Origin: Methanoprimaticola sp047501175
GTDB taxonomy: Archaea > Thermoplasmatota > Thermoplasmata > Methanomassiliicoccales > Methanomethylophilaceae
Length of the DNA: 64,000 nucleotides
Reading direction: 5' to 3'
Assembly: GCF_047501175.1 (NCBI RefSeq)
Contig: NZ_JBEQWH010000003.1
Location: 62,001 to 126,000 of the forward strand
In this document: piece by piece, positions 46,396 to 56,900 of the stretch
How the letters are laid out: each line of letters opens with the position of its first letter
Position numbering within the stretch: the first letter of the stretch is position 1
The notes under the pieces: generated by a model
Seen by the model: the letters and a program-made list of their open reading frames with translations, nothing else
Database searches by the model: none
Told to the model about the DNA's origin: nothing
Position numbers and translations under genes: made by a program

Positions 46396-46812
46396 ATGAA
46401 GCCCAGTACAGGACGCGGAAACCCCAGGCCGATGGAGGTCTGGAGCGCGGACGTCCCCTTCGACGGCAGCCACGGCTCCAAGGACCGTCCCGTCATAGTG
46501 CTGGGCAGGAAGGGGGACACCTACGATGTGCTGATGGTCACGACCCACCCGCACGATCCCGAGAGGTGCATGCGCCCGATGGACCCGTACGACGCCGGAC
46601 TGGACTCCAGGTCGTACATACGCACGGACAAGGTTTTCAGACTGCCGTCGGCCAGGTTCAACTATCTCATGGGGGAGCTGAGCGACGATGACGCCGCCCT
46701 CGCAAGGGCGAAGAGGGAGCGCCTTGGAGGCAGGCGATGGACCGTTCCGAGGCTGCGGAGGAGATCGTCTCGGCGGCGGCCAGCAGGCTCTGCCTGGACA
46801 TGCGCTTCCTGA
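46396..46812 (+). CDS. PemK/MazF-like toxin-family protein
   Basis: A 138-residue protein. Residues 13-110 match the PemK/MazF fold: MEVWSADVPFDGSHGSKDRP, VIVLGRKGDTYDVLMVTTHP, SRSYIRTDKVFRLPSARF and LMGELSDDD, the order expected for this mRNA-interferase family. The basic C-terminal tail overlaps the next gene by 76 nt. No antitoxin gene is seen next to it, so it may be a solitary member or have a role in the downstream operon. ATG 46396 lies about 28 nt after an ACTATAACG box, giving a leaderless mRNA. Confidence 0.7.
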   Translation: MKPSTGRGNPRPMEVWSADVPFDGSHGSKDRPVIVLGRKGDTYDVLMVTTHPHDPERCMRPMDPYDAGLDSRSYIRTDKVFRLPSARFNYLMGELSDDDAALARAKRERLGGRRWTVPRLRRRSSRRRPAGSAWTCAS

Positions 46813-47987
46813 CCATGGCCGTGCTCTCCCTGGAGAGGAGGGTGCTCCCCGGCGAGGGGAGGCCGGAATGCGACGGCGTCACCGTGACGTTCCATGAAGA
46901 TACTGTGATCTCCGACTACCGCAACGACCGGAACCTCGTCACTAGGGAGCTGGCTCACTGCGTCCTACACTGCATCCTCGGGCACGACTCCCCCGGGATG
47001 TCCGTCCACGGGCACCTGGCCGAGGACATGGTGGTCGAGTACGTCCTCGACACCCTGGACACCCCGCACGTCACGGTTCCCCAGAGGGACGACCGCATGT
47101 ACGCGTGCGAGAAGATCTTCAGGCGCGCCGGGGCCCCCGCGCCCGATCTCGTGGCGCAGGAGCTCTCCAGCATATCGGAATGGCAGCTGGACCTCTATCT
47201 GCGTCTCTTCGACAGGGACAGGGACCAATCCCACGGCACGGGGGATGCCGGGATGTGGAGGGAGCTGGCTCAACAGGCCATGACCGAGGTGGAGGGGTTC
47301 GCCAGGAGGACCTCGTCCGGGACGGACGCGTTCCTCTCGATACTCAGGATAAGAAACCGCAGGAGGTACGACTACAGGTCGTTCCTCAGGAAGTTCATGA
47401 CCCGCCGGAGCGGAGTGCGCGAGAGCATGGACGAGTTCGATCCCATATACTACACCTACGGCCTCTCCCACTACGGGAACATGCCGCTCGTGGACTCCCT
47501 GGAGGTGTCCGAATCGCCCGGGGTGGACGAGTTCGTGGTGGCGATAGACACGTCCGGGTCCACCATGCGCGGTCCCGTCATGGCGTTCCTGGAAGAGACG
47601 TTCTCCGTCCTCAGGCAGTCCGGCCTGGAAGGCAGGGCGAACATCCACGTCATACAGTGCGACGACGAGGTCCGCTCCGACGACGTGGTGCGGAGCGAGG
47701 GGGACATGCGCAGGCTCGCATCCTCCTTCAGGCTGAGGGGAGGCAACGGGACGGACTTCCGCCCGGTCTTCTCCTACGTGGACGAGCTGGTGCGGGACGG
47801 GGGGTTCAGGAACCTCCGCGGCCTTATGTACTTCACGGACGGCGTCGGGACGTACCCCGAGAGGCGCCCCCCTTACGATACCGCGTTCGTATTCTGCGAC
47901 GACCGCTATCTGGAACACGACGTGCCTCCCTGGGCGATGCGCCTGGTGGTGAGGTCTGCGGACCTGACGGCCCGCGAAGGAGCTTGA
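46737..47987 (+). CDS. DUF2201 family: metallopeptidase-like plus VWA-like protein
   Basis: A 416-residue protein with an N-terminal putative metallopeptidase-like domain (VTRELAHCVLHCILGHD at ~75-91, a His-rich helix where relatives have HExxH-type motifs) and a C-terminal von Willebrand A-like domain (~275-410) with a MIDAS-type VVAIDTSGSTM. Such proteins pair with MoxR-like AAA ATPases as chaperone-like machines that insert cofactors or mature complexes. The MoxR partner follows with a one-base gap. The start overlaps the PemK-like gene. Confidence 0.8.
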   Translation: MDRSEAAEEIVSAAASRLCLDMRFLTMAVLSLERRVLPGEGRPECDGVTVTFHEDTVISDYRNDRNLVTRELAHCVLHCILGHDSPGMSVHGHLAEDMVVEYVLDTLDTPHVTVPQRDDRMYACEKIFRRAGAPAPDLVAQELSSISEWQLDLYLRLFDRDRDQSHGTGDAGMWRELAQQAMTEVEGFARRTSSGTDAFLSILRIRNRRRYDYRSFLRKFMTRRSGVRESMDEFDPIYYTYGLSHYGNMPLVDSLEVSESPGVDEFVVAIDTSGSTMRGPVMAFLEETFSVLRQSGLEGRANIHVIQCDDEVRSDDVVRSEGDMRRLASSFRLRGGNGTDFRPVFSYVDELVRDGGFRNLRGLMYFTDGVGTYPERRPPYDTAFVFCDDRYLEHDVPPWAMRLVVRSADLTAREGA

Positions 47988-47988
47988 C

Positions 47989-49404
47989 ATGAACATACAG
48001 GAAGCGAAAGACTGCGTAAGACAGGCCGTGTCCGCGTATCTGGACAAGGATGCGGCCGGCAACTACCTCATCCCGAGGGCCAGACAGCGGCCGCTGGTGG
48101 TCATGGGGGCGCCGGGGCTCGGCAAGACCGCGATCATGTCGCAGGTGGCCGCGGAGCTGGGGATCGGTTACGTCGGATATGCGATGACGCATCACACCCG
48201 CCAGTCGGCCATCGGACTGCCGATGATCGAGGAACGCAGGTTCGGGGACATGACGCTGTCGGTCACCAGGTACACCATGAGCGAGATCATCGCCTCGGTG
48301 TACGATGCGATCGAGACACAGGGACGCCCCGAAGGGATTCTCTTCATAGACGAGGTGAACTGCGTCTCAGAGACGCTGTCGGCGGCCATGCTCGACCTCC
48401 TGCAGAACAAGAAGTTCGGACCACACAGGATCCCCGACGGATGGGTGCTGGTCGCCGCTGGCAACCCTCCGGAGTTCAACTCCTCCGCGAGGGACTTCGA
48501 CATAGCCACCCTGGACAGGATAAGGATGATCGACGTCGAGCCGGACACCGATGTCTGGCTCAGGTACGCCATGAGCTCCGGCGTCCACGACGCGGTCACA
48601 TACTACCTCCAGGTGAAGCCCCAGAACCTCCTCACCATAGAGAACACGCCAGAGGGGCCAGTGTTCGCCACGCCGAGGGCGTGGGAGGACCTGTCCACGG
48701 TGATCAAGGAGCACGAGAGGCTGGGCATGGAGGTGGACGTCAACCTAGTTTCGCAGTACATACGCGACCCGGACATCGCCGCCGAGTTCAAGAGGTACCT
48801 GGACTTCCACAGGAAGTACCGCGAGGAGCACGATGTCGATGCGATCCTGAACGGCACCGCGGAGGACGACGGCTCTCTCGCCCACGCGGACGCGGAGGAA
48901 AAGCTGTCCGTGATATCGGTGCTCATCAGCAGACTGAACGCGGTCGCCGAGGAGGGGATGGACCTCAGGGCGCTGACCGATGTCCTCGCATCCCTGGACC
49001 CCGACGACCCCGAGGGGTCGCTGGCATCCGCCAGGAGGGAGCTGACCCGCAGGATGGGGGCGAACTCCACCCGCGAGGACTCCAGGAGCGCCGCGTTCTG
49101 CCTGTCGTCGATCCACGGGATGCCTCCCACTAATGATGCGGTGTCATCGCTCAAAAGGGAGACCGTTGTCAGGGAGAGGATGGTGCACGAGAGGTTCGAC
49201 TCCATGGTCGAGAACTCCGTCGGGCACCTCCGCAGGGCGTTCGGCAACGGACAGGAGCCGGTGTCCCTGCTGTCCGGACTGCTGGGATGCTACAGCGTCG
49301 TGATGTACTCCGGACCGGACGGTCCGCTGTACAGGTTCAACGACGAGATGCTCTCCGCCGGACACGACCGGCGCATCGCGGATGCACTGGAGGGGATGTC
49401 GTGA
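47989..49404 (+). CDS. MoxR-like AAA+ ATPase
   Basis: A 471-residue AAA+ ATPase. Walker A is GAPGLGKT (40-47), Walker B GILFIDEVN, sensor 1 is in LVAAGNPPEFN and the arginine-finger region is DIATLDRIRM. It is longer than usual MoxR (~330 residues), with a helical C-terminal extension of ~150 residues. It would act on the VWA partner encoded just upstream (stop one base before ATG 47989). The next gene overlaps by GTGA. Confidence 0.88.
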   Translation: MNIQEAKDCVRQAVSAYLDKDAAGNYLIPRARQRPLVVMGAPGLGKTAIMSQVAAELGIGYVGYAMTHHTRQSAIGLPMIEERRFGDMTLSVTRYTMSEIIASVYDAIETQGRPEGILFIDEVNCVSETLSAAMLDLLQNKKFGPHRIPDGWVLVAAGNPPEFNSSARDFDIATLDRIRMIDVEPDTDVWLRYAMSSGVHDAVTYYLQVKPQNLLTIENTPEGPVFATPRAWEDLSTVIKEHERLGMEVDVNLVSQYIRDPDIAAEFKRYLDFHRKYREEHDVDAILNGTAEDDGSLAHADAEEKLSVISVLISRLNAVAEEGMDLRALTDVLASLDPDDPEGSLASARRELTRRMGANSTREDSRSAAFCLSSIHGMPPTNDAVSSLKRETVVRERMVHERFDSMVENSVGHLRRAFGNGQEPVSLLSGLLGCYSVVMYSGPDGPLYRFNDEMLSAGHDRRIADALEGMS

Positions 49405-50081
49405 GCCTGATCGTGGACACCGAGGTCGAGGACGGGATGCTGACGGTCACCAGGGTGGTGAGCACCGACAGGGTCGTGCGCATACCTGAGACGGTGGACG
49501 GCCGGATGGTGGAAGCGCTCGGGAGCTCGTTCATGTCCGGATCCTCCGGGAGCAACGGGAGGACGCTGGTCATACCCGCGTCCGTGCGTCGCGTGTCGCC
49601 GAACGCCCTCGAGGGGGCCAGCGGCATATCCTCCATAGAGTACGACGGCGAACTGTCCGTGTTCGGAGGGTTCAAGCTGATCCTCGGGAGCGACTGCCTG
49701 GTCCGCTGCAGGAACGGGGGCGAGGACTTCGAGTTCGAGTTCATGGGCGGAACACCCATGTGCTTCCCCGAGTTCGACGATGCCATGCTCAGCCTGTGCA
49801 TGAGGCTCACCCCGGAGATTGCCGTCAGACGCCTGGTGGAGCCCGTGGGCCTGACGGAGTCCAACCGCCGGAGGTACGAGAGGTTCATCTCGGACAGCAT
49901 AATGCCGAGGGCGACCCAGGCGGTGGCATCCGGGGACGAGAGGGCCGTCACGGACCTGATCGCCACCGGGATGGTCTCCGATGATGATCTGAGGAGGCTC
50001 CTGGAGAGGTCCCTGAGGTCCGGCAGGATCGGCATGACCAGCCTGCTGATGTGCGAGATAAGGAGAAGATACGGAGTTTGA
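49401..50081 (+). CDS. Protein with BspA-type leucine-rich repeat in the MoxR-VWA operon
   Basis: A 226-residue protein starting at GTG 49401, whose first bases overlap the MoxR stop (GTGA). Residues ~20-85 carry two BspA/LRR_5-type units (VVRIPETVDGRMVEALGSSF; LVIPASVRRVSPNALEGAS then ISSIEYDG), normally found in surface proteins but here without a signal peptide. The C-terminal half is helical and unrecognised. Co-translation suggests it is the third part of the MoxR-DUF2201 machine, perhaps the client or adaptor. Confidence 0.65.
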   Translation: MSLIVDTEVEDGMLTVTRVVSTDRVVRIPETVDGRMVEALGSSFMSGSSGSNGRTLVIPASVRRVSPNALEGASGISSIEYDGELSVFGGFKLILGSDCLVRCRNGGEDFEFEFMGGTPMCFPEFDDAMLSLCMRLTPEIAVRRLVEPVGLTESNRRRYERFISDSIMPRATQAVASGDERAVTDLIATGMVSDDDLRRLLERSLRSGRIGMTSLLMCEIRRRYGV

Positions 50082-50122
50082 CGGACCCCGGGAGGCCGGA
50101 TGGCCTCCGGGACCCGATTGGT

Positions 50123-50302
50123 TCACTGGGCGGGCTCCCACTTGCACCTTACGGGGGAGACTATGGCGCCCTCGGCCTTCAGCTCCTTGAACGCCTTGTC
50201 GATCTCCTTCCTGTCGATGCCTGTCGCCTTCTCGACCTCGCCTGCGCTCATGGGCTTTCCGGCTTCCTTCATTGCATTGATGACGTCATCCTTCACGGAC
50301 AT
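50123..50302 (-). CDS. Small winged-helix DNA-binding protein
   Basis: A 59-residue protein: MSVKDDVINAMKEAGKPMSAGEVEKATG, then IDRKEIDKAFKELKAEGAIV, then SPVRCKWEPAQ. This is a helix-turn-helix with a wing, as in small archaeal MarR/PhiH-like regulators and RPA-type wHTH domains. GGTGA precedes ATG 50302. It is convergent with the LRR gene and divergent from the permease gene 81 nt away, which it might regulate. Confidence 0.7.
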   Translation of the reverse strand: MSVKDDVINAMKEAGKPMSAGEVEKATGIDRKEIDKAFKELKAEGAIVSPVRCKWEPAQ

Positions 50303-50382
50303 CTGTATCACCCGTATGCGGAACTCGCATCTCGGAGATAAGACCTGCGAACACAGATATATCGGCCGACGATGGACCGTGC

Positions 50383-51498
50383 ATGGAACGCATCGGGAGG
50401 TTCGCGAGGGAGCATGCCCTCCTGGTCGCTTCCGCCGCACTGGCGGCCGTCTCGATGCTGATCGTCCCGCCCTCGGCCGAAACCCTCGACCATATCGATG
50501 TCAGGGTGCTTTGCATCCTGTTCTGCTTCATGGCGGCGGTCGCGGGGATGAGGAGGTATGGGGTCTTCGACAGGCTGGCCAGGAGGATGCTGCACGGGGA
50601 GAGGAGCATCGGGATGCTCTGTCTGACCCTCGTGATGCTCCCCTTCGTGTGCTCGATGGCGATAACCAACGATGTCGCGCTCATCACCTTCGTCCCGTTC
50701 GCCATCATGGTCCTCATGATGGCGGGCAGGAGGGACCTGATCGTCCCCGTCGTGGTCCTCCAGACCCTTGCGGCCAACACCGGATGCATGGCGACCCCTT
50801 TCGGGAGCCCCCACAACATCCTGATCTTCTCGGCCTACGACATGGGCCTCGCGGGGTTCGCCGCTACCCTGCTCCCGCTGGTGCTGGCCGGGTTCCTGGT
50901 GGTGTCCGTCCTCGCCCTGACGGCGGGCAGGGACCGCGTGCAAGTGGAACTGGACGATGAGCCGGGACTCAGGAAGGGGCCAGGACTCGCGGTTATGGTC
51001 GGGCTGTTCGTCCTCTGCACACTGACGGTCCTGGACCTCTTCCCGTTCTGGGCGACATTGGCGGTCACCGTCGCCGCCGTCCTGCTGGTGGACCGCGGTG
51101 CGTTCGGGGACGTGGACTACGATCTGCTCCTGACGTTCGTGCTCCTGTTCGTCTTCACCGGAAACATCGCGGACATGGATGCCGTCGGCGATGCCCTTGC
51201 GGGCCTCATGGAATGGGACCCGATGCTCACGACGATCGGGATGAGCCAGATCATCAGCAACGTGCCCGCGGCGGTGATGCTGTCGGGGTTCACCGCGGAC
51301 TGGGAGGGGATACTGGTGGGGGCCAACATAGGCGGGTTCGGCACACCGATAGCGTCCATGGCCAGCGTCATAGCGCTGAGGCTGTACTCCGCATCCGACG
51401 GCATCGAGACCCGCAGGTTCCTGGTGCTGTTCACCGCGGCGAACGTGCTGATGCTGATCGTGATGGTCCCAATCGGGCTCCTTCAGCGGAGCATGTGA
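50383..51498 (+). CDS. SLC13/ArsB/CitM-type anion permease
   Basis: A 371-residue, ~10-helix membrane protein of the ion-transporter superfamily. The two re-entrant-loop motifs are visible: SMAITNDVALITFVPF with TPFGSPHNILI in the first half, and SQIISNVPAAVMLSGF with GGFGTPIASMASVIA in the second. The substrate (dicarboxylate, arsenite or another anion) cannot be chosen; the absence of other ars genes argues for a carboxylate. ATG 50383 begins a short basic N-terminus. Confidence 0.8.
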   Translation: MERIGRFAREHALLVASAALAAVSMLIVPPSAETLDHIDVRVLCILFCFMAAVAGMRRYGVFDRLARRMLHGERSIGMLCLTLVMLPFVCSMAITNDVALITFVPFAIMVLMMAGRRDLIVPVVVLQTLAANTGCMATPFGSPHNILIFSAYDMGLAGFAATLLPLVLAGFLVVSVLALTAGRDRVQVELDDEPGLRKGPGLAVMVGLFVLCTLTVLDLFPFWATLAVTVAAVLLVDRGAFGDVDYDLLLTFVLLFVFTGNIADMDAVGDALAGLMEWDPMLTTIGMSQIISNVPAAVMLSGFTADWEGILVGANIGGFGTPIASMASVIALRLYSASDGIETRRFLVLFTAANVLMLIVMVPIGLLQRSM

Positions 51499-51501
51499 TC
51501 C

Positions 51502-52296
51502 TCAGCGCCTCTTCTTCTTCGCATCCGGCTTGTACGCCTTGAGGTACTTCAGGACCGCCTGGTCGTCCTCGGAATCGGTCCACTCCGGCGTGTATCCGCC
51601 CTTCATGTACTCGTCGTACCACTTGACGCAGTCGTCCATGTACCCGTCCATGTCGAGCCTGTCCTTCACGATGACGAAGGTGTTCTCCTTCGTCGGCACC
51701 CATTGCTTCGGACGGTCGTAGTCGGACTCCTCCAGGAAGCCCACCAGGAAGACGATCCTGTCCAGGTTGGAAAGCTTCGCGTACAGGGATGCCTGCAGCA
51801 TGTAGCTCATGGGCACGTTGGTGTATCCGCCGTCCTCGTCCAGCCACTTGGACCTGTCGCTGGAAGTCTTGATCTCCAGTATCGCGGACCTCTTCCCGTC
51901 CATGACGATGTATCCGTCCACCATGCCTCCGAACACCCTCTCGTTGTGGAAGTGGTCGTATCCGCACTGCTCCTTGGGCACGGGCTCCTCCACGGCCACG
52001 CGGGAGCCGTCCGGGACGGGGAGGGTGTCGCGGAGCATGCCCATGCAGTCCTTCGCGATATGGTCGCGGAGGACCGGCTCAAGTATGTTCCCCGCGTCGA
52101 TGTACTTGTTCGCCTTGTCCCCGGGGTACAGGCCGGCCATCTCGCAGGCCACCTTGAACGGGGACGCATGCTCGCTGAGGCCCAGGATCGGTGCGACCCT
52201 CGTGCCTGTGATCTTCTTGAGCCTGTACGTGTCGAAGACGACGACGCGCTCGTCCTCGTCTATGTCCACTATGCCTGCCCTTCCATCCATCTTCAT
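51502..52296 (-). CDS. YqaJ/RecB-like PD-(D/E)xK nuclease
   Basis: A 264-residue protein with the layout of YqaJ-type (viral recombinase/exonuclease) enzymes: N-terminal ITGTRVAPILG, AGNILEPVLRDHI, then the nuclease core FGGMVDGYIVMDG...AILEIKTSS (Asp, Glu-x-Lys) and MLQASLYAKL. Related enzymes process DNA ends in phage recombination; host homologues also occur near Cas4-like genes. No CRISPR or phage genes are near. ATG 52296 is ~26 nt after a TATTAT box. It is convergent with the permease gene (3-nt gap). Confidence 0.75.
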   Translation of the reverse strand: MKMDGRAGIVDIDEDERVVVFDTYRLKKITGTRVAPILGLSEHASPFKVACEMAGLYPGDKANKYIDAGNILEPVLRDHIAKDCMGMLRDTLPVPDGSRVAVEEPVPKEQCGYDHFHNERVFGGMVDGYIVMDGKRSAILEIKTSSDRSKWLDEDGGYTNVPMSYMLQASLYAKLSNLDRIVFLVGFLEESDYDRPKQWVPTKENTFVIVKDRLDMDGYMDDCVKWYDEYMKGGYTPEWTDSEDDQAVLKYLKAYKPDAKKKRR

Positions 52297-52340
52297 GACA
52301 GGGTGAATGTCGGGAGGGATAATAATGGGTGCCGACCGGC

Positions 52341-53087
52341 TCAGGACCTCCCCTTGACCAGGATGTGCCTGGACACCGCGAAGAACAGCAGGGACCACAG
52401 CATCAGTATGGCGAACGAGGCCCAGGGGAACGGGTCCCCGATCATCACGGCCCTCATGCATTCCGTGGTGTGGGTCAACGGGAGCAGGGAGATCAGGTCC
52501 TGTGCCACCCCGCCTATGTTGTCCAGGGAGAATATGGTCCCGCACAGGAAGGTCATCGGGAGGATGACCAGGCTGGTGAACAGGTTCATCGTCAGATGGG
52601 AGTTGGCGATCATCCCGGACACCACGCCCAGTATCGAGTACATGACGCACGAGAACACCATCATCATGACAGCGGGCACCGACAGGGCGATGTCCGGTGC
52701 CACGACCAGCCCTATGGAGTACAGCACGGTGCAGCTGATCAGCCCCCTGACCACGCCCGCATACGCCTTTCCCAGGATTATCGACGAGGGCCTCATCGAA
52801 CAGAGGAACAGCTCGTCGAAGCTCTGATAGTACGTCCTCTGCAGCATGACCTTCGTGGCGACCGTGTTGAAGCAGGCCGTCAGGGTGGACATCGCGATTA
52901 TCCCCGGGATCATGAACGAGAGGTAGTCGTGCCCGTCCACCACCATGCCCTTGCCCAGACCGTACCCGAATGCGAACAGGTAGAGCAGCGGGGCGACCAG
53001 GGACGTGACCAGCACGACGGGAAGGTTCCCGCGGATGAAGCGGATGTCTATCCATGCGACCCTTGCGGAATCGGAGAGGACGCTCAT
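52341..53087 (-). CDS. ABC-2 type exporter permease
   Basis: A 248-residue membrane protein with six helices and the ABC-2 signature at the fifth loop (GTIFSLDNIGGVAQDLISLLPLTH). It pairs with the ATPase encoded just upstream; ATG 53087 overlaps that stop (ATGA). The exported substrate is unknown (drug, lipid or polysaccharide). Both follow CobN in one apparent operon. Confidence 0.85.
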   Translation of the reverse strand: MSVLSDSARVAWIDIRFIRGNLPVVLVTSLVAPLLYLFAFGYGLGKGMVVDGHDYLSFMIPGIIAMSTLTACFNTVATKVMLQRTYYQSFDELFLCSMRPSSIILGKAYAGVVRGLISCTVLYSIGLVVAPDIALSVPAVMMMVFSCVMYSILGVVSGMIANSHLTMNLFTSLVILPMTFLCGTIFSLDNIGGVAQDLISLLPLTHTTECMRAVMIGDPFPWASFAILMLWSLLFFAVSRHILVKGRS

Positions 53088-53965
53088 ACGCGGTACCTCA
53101 CATCCTCCGTGACCCTGACCTCGCGTCCGGTCAGCTCCAGGAACACGTCCTCGAGGTTCGTCGCCCGGGACACCACACCGGCATCCATCGGGAGGGAGTC
53201 CCTGAACCTCCTGGCATCGTCCCAGTCCGAGAAGTAGCTGTATCTCTTCCTCGGCCCCTCGTCGTACTCCACGGCCCATTGGCCGATGAGGCGGCAGAGC
53301 TCCTTCGGCGTCCCGACGCGGAGGATCCTCCCCCGGTCTATTATGGCCACGCGGTCGCAGAGCACCTCGGCCTCGTCCATGTAATGGGTGGTGACGAATA
53401 TCGTCCTCCTCTCCGAGTTCAGCTCCCTGATCAGGTCCCACAGCATGTGCCTGGACTGGGTGTCCAGTCCGGCCGTGGGCTCGTCCAGGAACAGGATCGA
53501 GGGATCGTGGACCATGCTGCACACGATGGCCACCCTGCGCTTCCACCCGCCCGACAGGTCGATGACGTTCTTCCTGAGGAAGGGGCGGAGGCCCATGATG
53601 TCCACGAGGCGGTCTATCCTGGAGTCCGCCTCCCTGCGCGGTATCTTGTGGAGGATCGCGTGATAGCGGATGTTGTCCAGGACCGTGACGTCCCTGTCCA
53701 GCGCTATGTGCTGCTGGACTATGCCTATCCGCTCCTTCACGGCATCGTCGAGCCTGGAGACCTCGCTCCCGAATATCTCCACCGTGCCCTCGGTGGGAGG
53801 GGACAGGGTCGTGAGGAGGCGTATGGTGGTGGTCTTCCCCGCACCGTTCGGTCCGAGGAACCCGAAGATCTCCCCCTCCCTTATCTCCAGGTCGATGCCG
53901 TCCACCGCCGTGAAATCCCCGAACCTCTTCACGAGTCCCTTGGACCTGACCGCTATGCCGCTCAT
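53084..53965 (-). CDS. ABC-2 type exporter ATPase
   Basis: A 293-residue ATPase of the DrrA/NatA type: Walker A GPNGAGKT, Q-loop VQQH, signature LSGGWKRR (variant), Walker B ILFLDEPTAGLD, H-loop THYMDEAE. The C-terminal ~70 residues (DWDDARRFRDSLP ... NLEDVFLELTGREV) are the regulatory extension of the DrrA group. ATG 53965 overlaps the CobN stop (ATGA), so these genes are translated in series. Confidence 0.88.
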   Translation of the reverse strand: MSGIAVRSKGLVKRFGDFTAVDGIDLEIREGEIFGFLGPNGAGKTTTIRLLTTLSPPTEGTVEIFGSEVSRLDDAVKERIGIVQQHIALDRDVTVLDNIRYHAILHKIPRREADSRIDRLVDIMGLRPFLRKNVIDLSGGWKRRVAIVCSMVHDPSILFLDEPTAGLDTQSRHMLWDLIRELNSERRTIFVTTHYMDEAEVLCDRVAIIDRGRILRVGTPKELCRLIGQWAVEYDEGPRKRYSYFSDWDDARRFRDSLPMDAGVVSRATNLEDVFLELTGREVRVTEDVRYRV

Positions 53966-56900
53966 TGCTCACCCTCGAACCTGGATTCCAGATCCAGATA
54001 CATATGCTCGAGCCTCTCCCTCACGTCCGGGGCAGGCGACCACATGTCGCGGCCTATGGCCTCCAACAGCCTGGAGACCGTGTCGTGCATGGCATGCGGG
54101 TTGGCGTCCTCGAACCATTCGGCGGTCTCCTCGTCGAAGAGGAAGTTGTCCGCTATGGACTGGTACATCCACGGGTCCACGATGTCCGACGTCGCATCCC
54201 ATCCGAAGACGTACTCGGCCATGTTCGAGATCTCCTCCGCTCCCTTGAACCCGTGCCGTTTCAGGCCCTCGACCCATCTCGGATTGTTTATCTTGCTGCG
54301 GAAGACGTAGCGGCCCTCCTCGTCGATGGTCCTCGTCCTCAGGTTGGACGTGTCCGCCGAACAGCCGATGAAGGACATGGGCATCCTCCCGGACACCGCC
54401 CTCACCGCCGCGTTCATGCCGCCCAGGTCGTTGTAGACATCGTCGTTGTCGAACATGTCGTACTCCCTGGAGGTGCTGTTCTTGACGGTGACCTCCATGA
54501 GCTCCAGCCTGCGCCTGAACGCCTCGGGGGACCTCTTCCCCTTCCTTCCCACACCGTACGCGTACTCCCCGTAGCTGCGGTATATGGCGCCGATGTCCGA
54601 GACGTCATGCCAGTCGGACGTGCGGATCAGTATGTTGGTCCCCGAACCGTACGTGCCCGGCGCATCCCCGAATATGCGGATGAGCGCCTCGTCCCTCGCC
54701 TCGTCCTCGGGGACGCCCTCCGCGATGGAGCGCGCTATGTCCTGCCTGAGATTGGCCCTCAGGCAGTTCTCGTCGTCGGACTCGTCCAGGTCCGCGATCG
54801 TCCTGACACCGCGGTCCAGCAGGTTGACGAGGTTCGGGAAGGTGTCCCTGAACAGGCCGCTGATCCTCAGGGTCACATCGATCCTCGGCCTCCCCAGCTC
54901 GGACACCGAGATGACCTCCAGGTCCATCACGCGTCCGGCATACCCCGTCCACACGGGCCTGAGCCCCATCAGCCACAGGATGTATCCGATGTCATCGCCG
55001 CCGGTCTTCATGGTGTCCGTGGCCCATACGACCATGCCTATCGCCCTGGGATAGGTCCCATGCTCCAGGACATAGCGGTCCAGCATCTGGTCCGCCATCC
55101 TCCTGCCGACCTCCCAGCTGGAGTGCCAGGGGATGGAGTCCGGGTCCAGGGAATAGAAGTTCCTTCCAGTGGGGAGCAGCTGAGCCCTGCCGCGCGTGGG
55201 GCATCCGGAGGGACCCGGTTCGATGTACCGCCCGCGGAGGGCGTCCATGACGGAGTCGATCTCGTCCCCCATCCTCAGGATGCTCGGGTAGAGGGTCCCG
55301 CATATGAAGGACACGGACTCCAGCAGATCCCCGTTGTCATCGGGATAGCGTCCCTCCGCCAGGGCCCTGCACCCGTCCGGATCGAACCCCAGGGAATGCA
55401 TGTCGGATATCATCTCGTCCGTGCGTCCCTCGACGTCGTCCAGTATCTGACCCTTCAGCATGCCGGAGACGGGGTCGACGGACGAGACGTCGTTCAGGAG
55501 GTCCAGGATCCCGTACCCCATGGATCCCGCGATCGAGCCGCGGAGGGACGGGACCTCGCCGTTGTCCAGCCTCGTCAGGCTGTATATCATCTCGTCCAGC
55601 CTGTCCCCCTCGGGGACATCGCCCAGGATGTGCAGGCCGTCCTTGATCAGGTTCTCCTTCACATCCATTATGTAATCGTACAGGTCGTCGACGCGGGCAT
55701 CGAACTCCTCGTCGGTGCACATCGGCGACAGCTTGAGGTCGTTGTAGAGCTCCATCCGTCCGACGGCCTCCCTGAGCCTGACCCTTATCAGCTCCGCCTT
55801 GTCCTGCTGGCCCTGTGTGACGGCGCTCATGTAGTTCTGGACCGCCCCCTCCACCTCCTGGATGTCATCGTAGCTCCCGGAACGCATCATGGAGGGTATC
55901 ATGTGGTCGATGATCACCGCAGATGCGCGCCTCTTAGCCTGCGTCCCCTCCCCGGGGTTGCCGATTATGTACGGGTAGATGTCCGGAAGCGAGTCCATGA
56001 CGTAGTCGGGACAGCAGTCGCCCGACATGGCGACGCCCTTCCCCGGAAGCCATTCCAGGGTCCCATGGGTGCCGACGTGGATGACGGCATCGGCTCCGAA
56101 GACGTGCCTGAGCCACCTGTAGTACGCGAGATACTGGTGCGGCATGACGGTGTCCGGGTTGTGATAGTCGGACTGTATGTCCCTTCCCCGGTCCGGCTGG
56201 AACCCGACCAGGACGTTCCCGAACAGCACCCCGGGGACCACGATCTCCTTCCCCACGGTGTAGAAGTCGCCCGGGGGCCTCCCCCATCCCTCCTCGATCC
56301 TCCCCCTGGCGGCCTCCGACAGCCCGGAGTACCATTGACCGTACCGTTCAGGGGATATCAGATCGGCCGCCTTCTGTCTGATGGACTCCTCGGATGACCA
56401 TTCCATGTCGTTCGTGATCCCTGCGAGGAGGATGTCGACGAGCTCCCGGGAGGTCTCCGGTATGTCATCGCCCACATAGTACCCGTCGTCCCTCATGCGG
56501 TGGAGGAGGTCCACGACGCTCTGAAACGTGTCCAGTCCCGAGGCTCCGCCGGCGTTGGCGGTCTTCGGCGGGTACATGTACAGTAGTATGGCGACCCTTC
56601 TCTGCTGATCGGACGTCATGCGGAGCCTGGCCCACATCATGGCCGTGTCCACCACCCTCCCGGGACGCTCCTCCAGGGGCTCGGCCATCAGCGACCCCTC
56701 GATGTCCCTCTCGGTGGAGGCGCATGCCACCGATACTATCTGGCCGTCGAACTCCGGATGGGCCACGTCGTAGGCTATCTCCGAAGGCAGCAGGCCTCCG
56801 GTGTCCTCCCTCCACTCATCGGCCGGACGGCAGCAGGTCATGGTCTGGATCACGGGGACCCCGTACTCCAGGAAGAAGTTGTCCTCGGACACCTGTTCGC

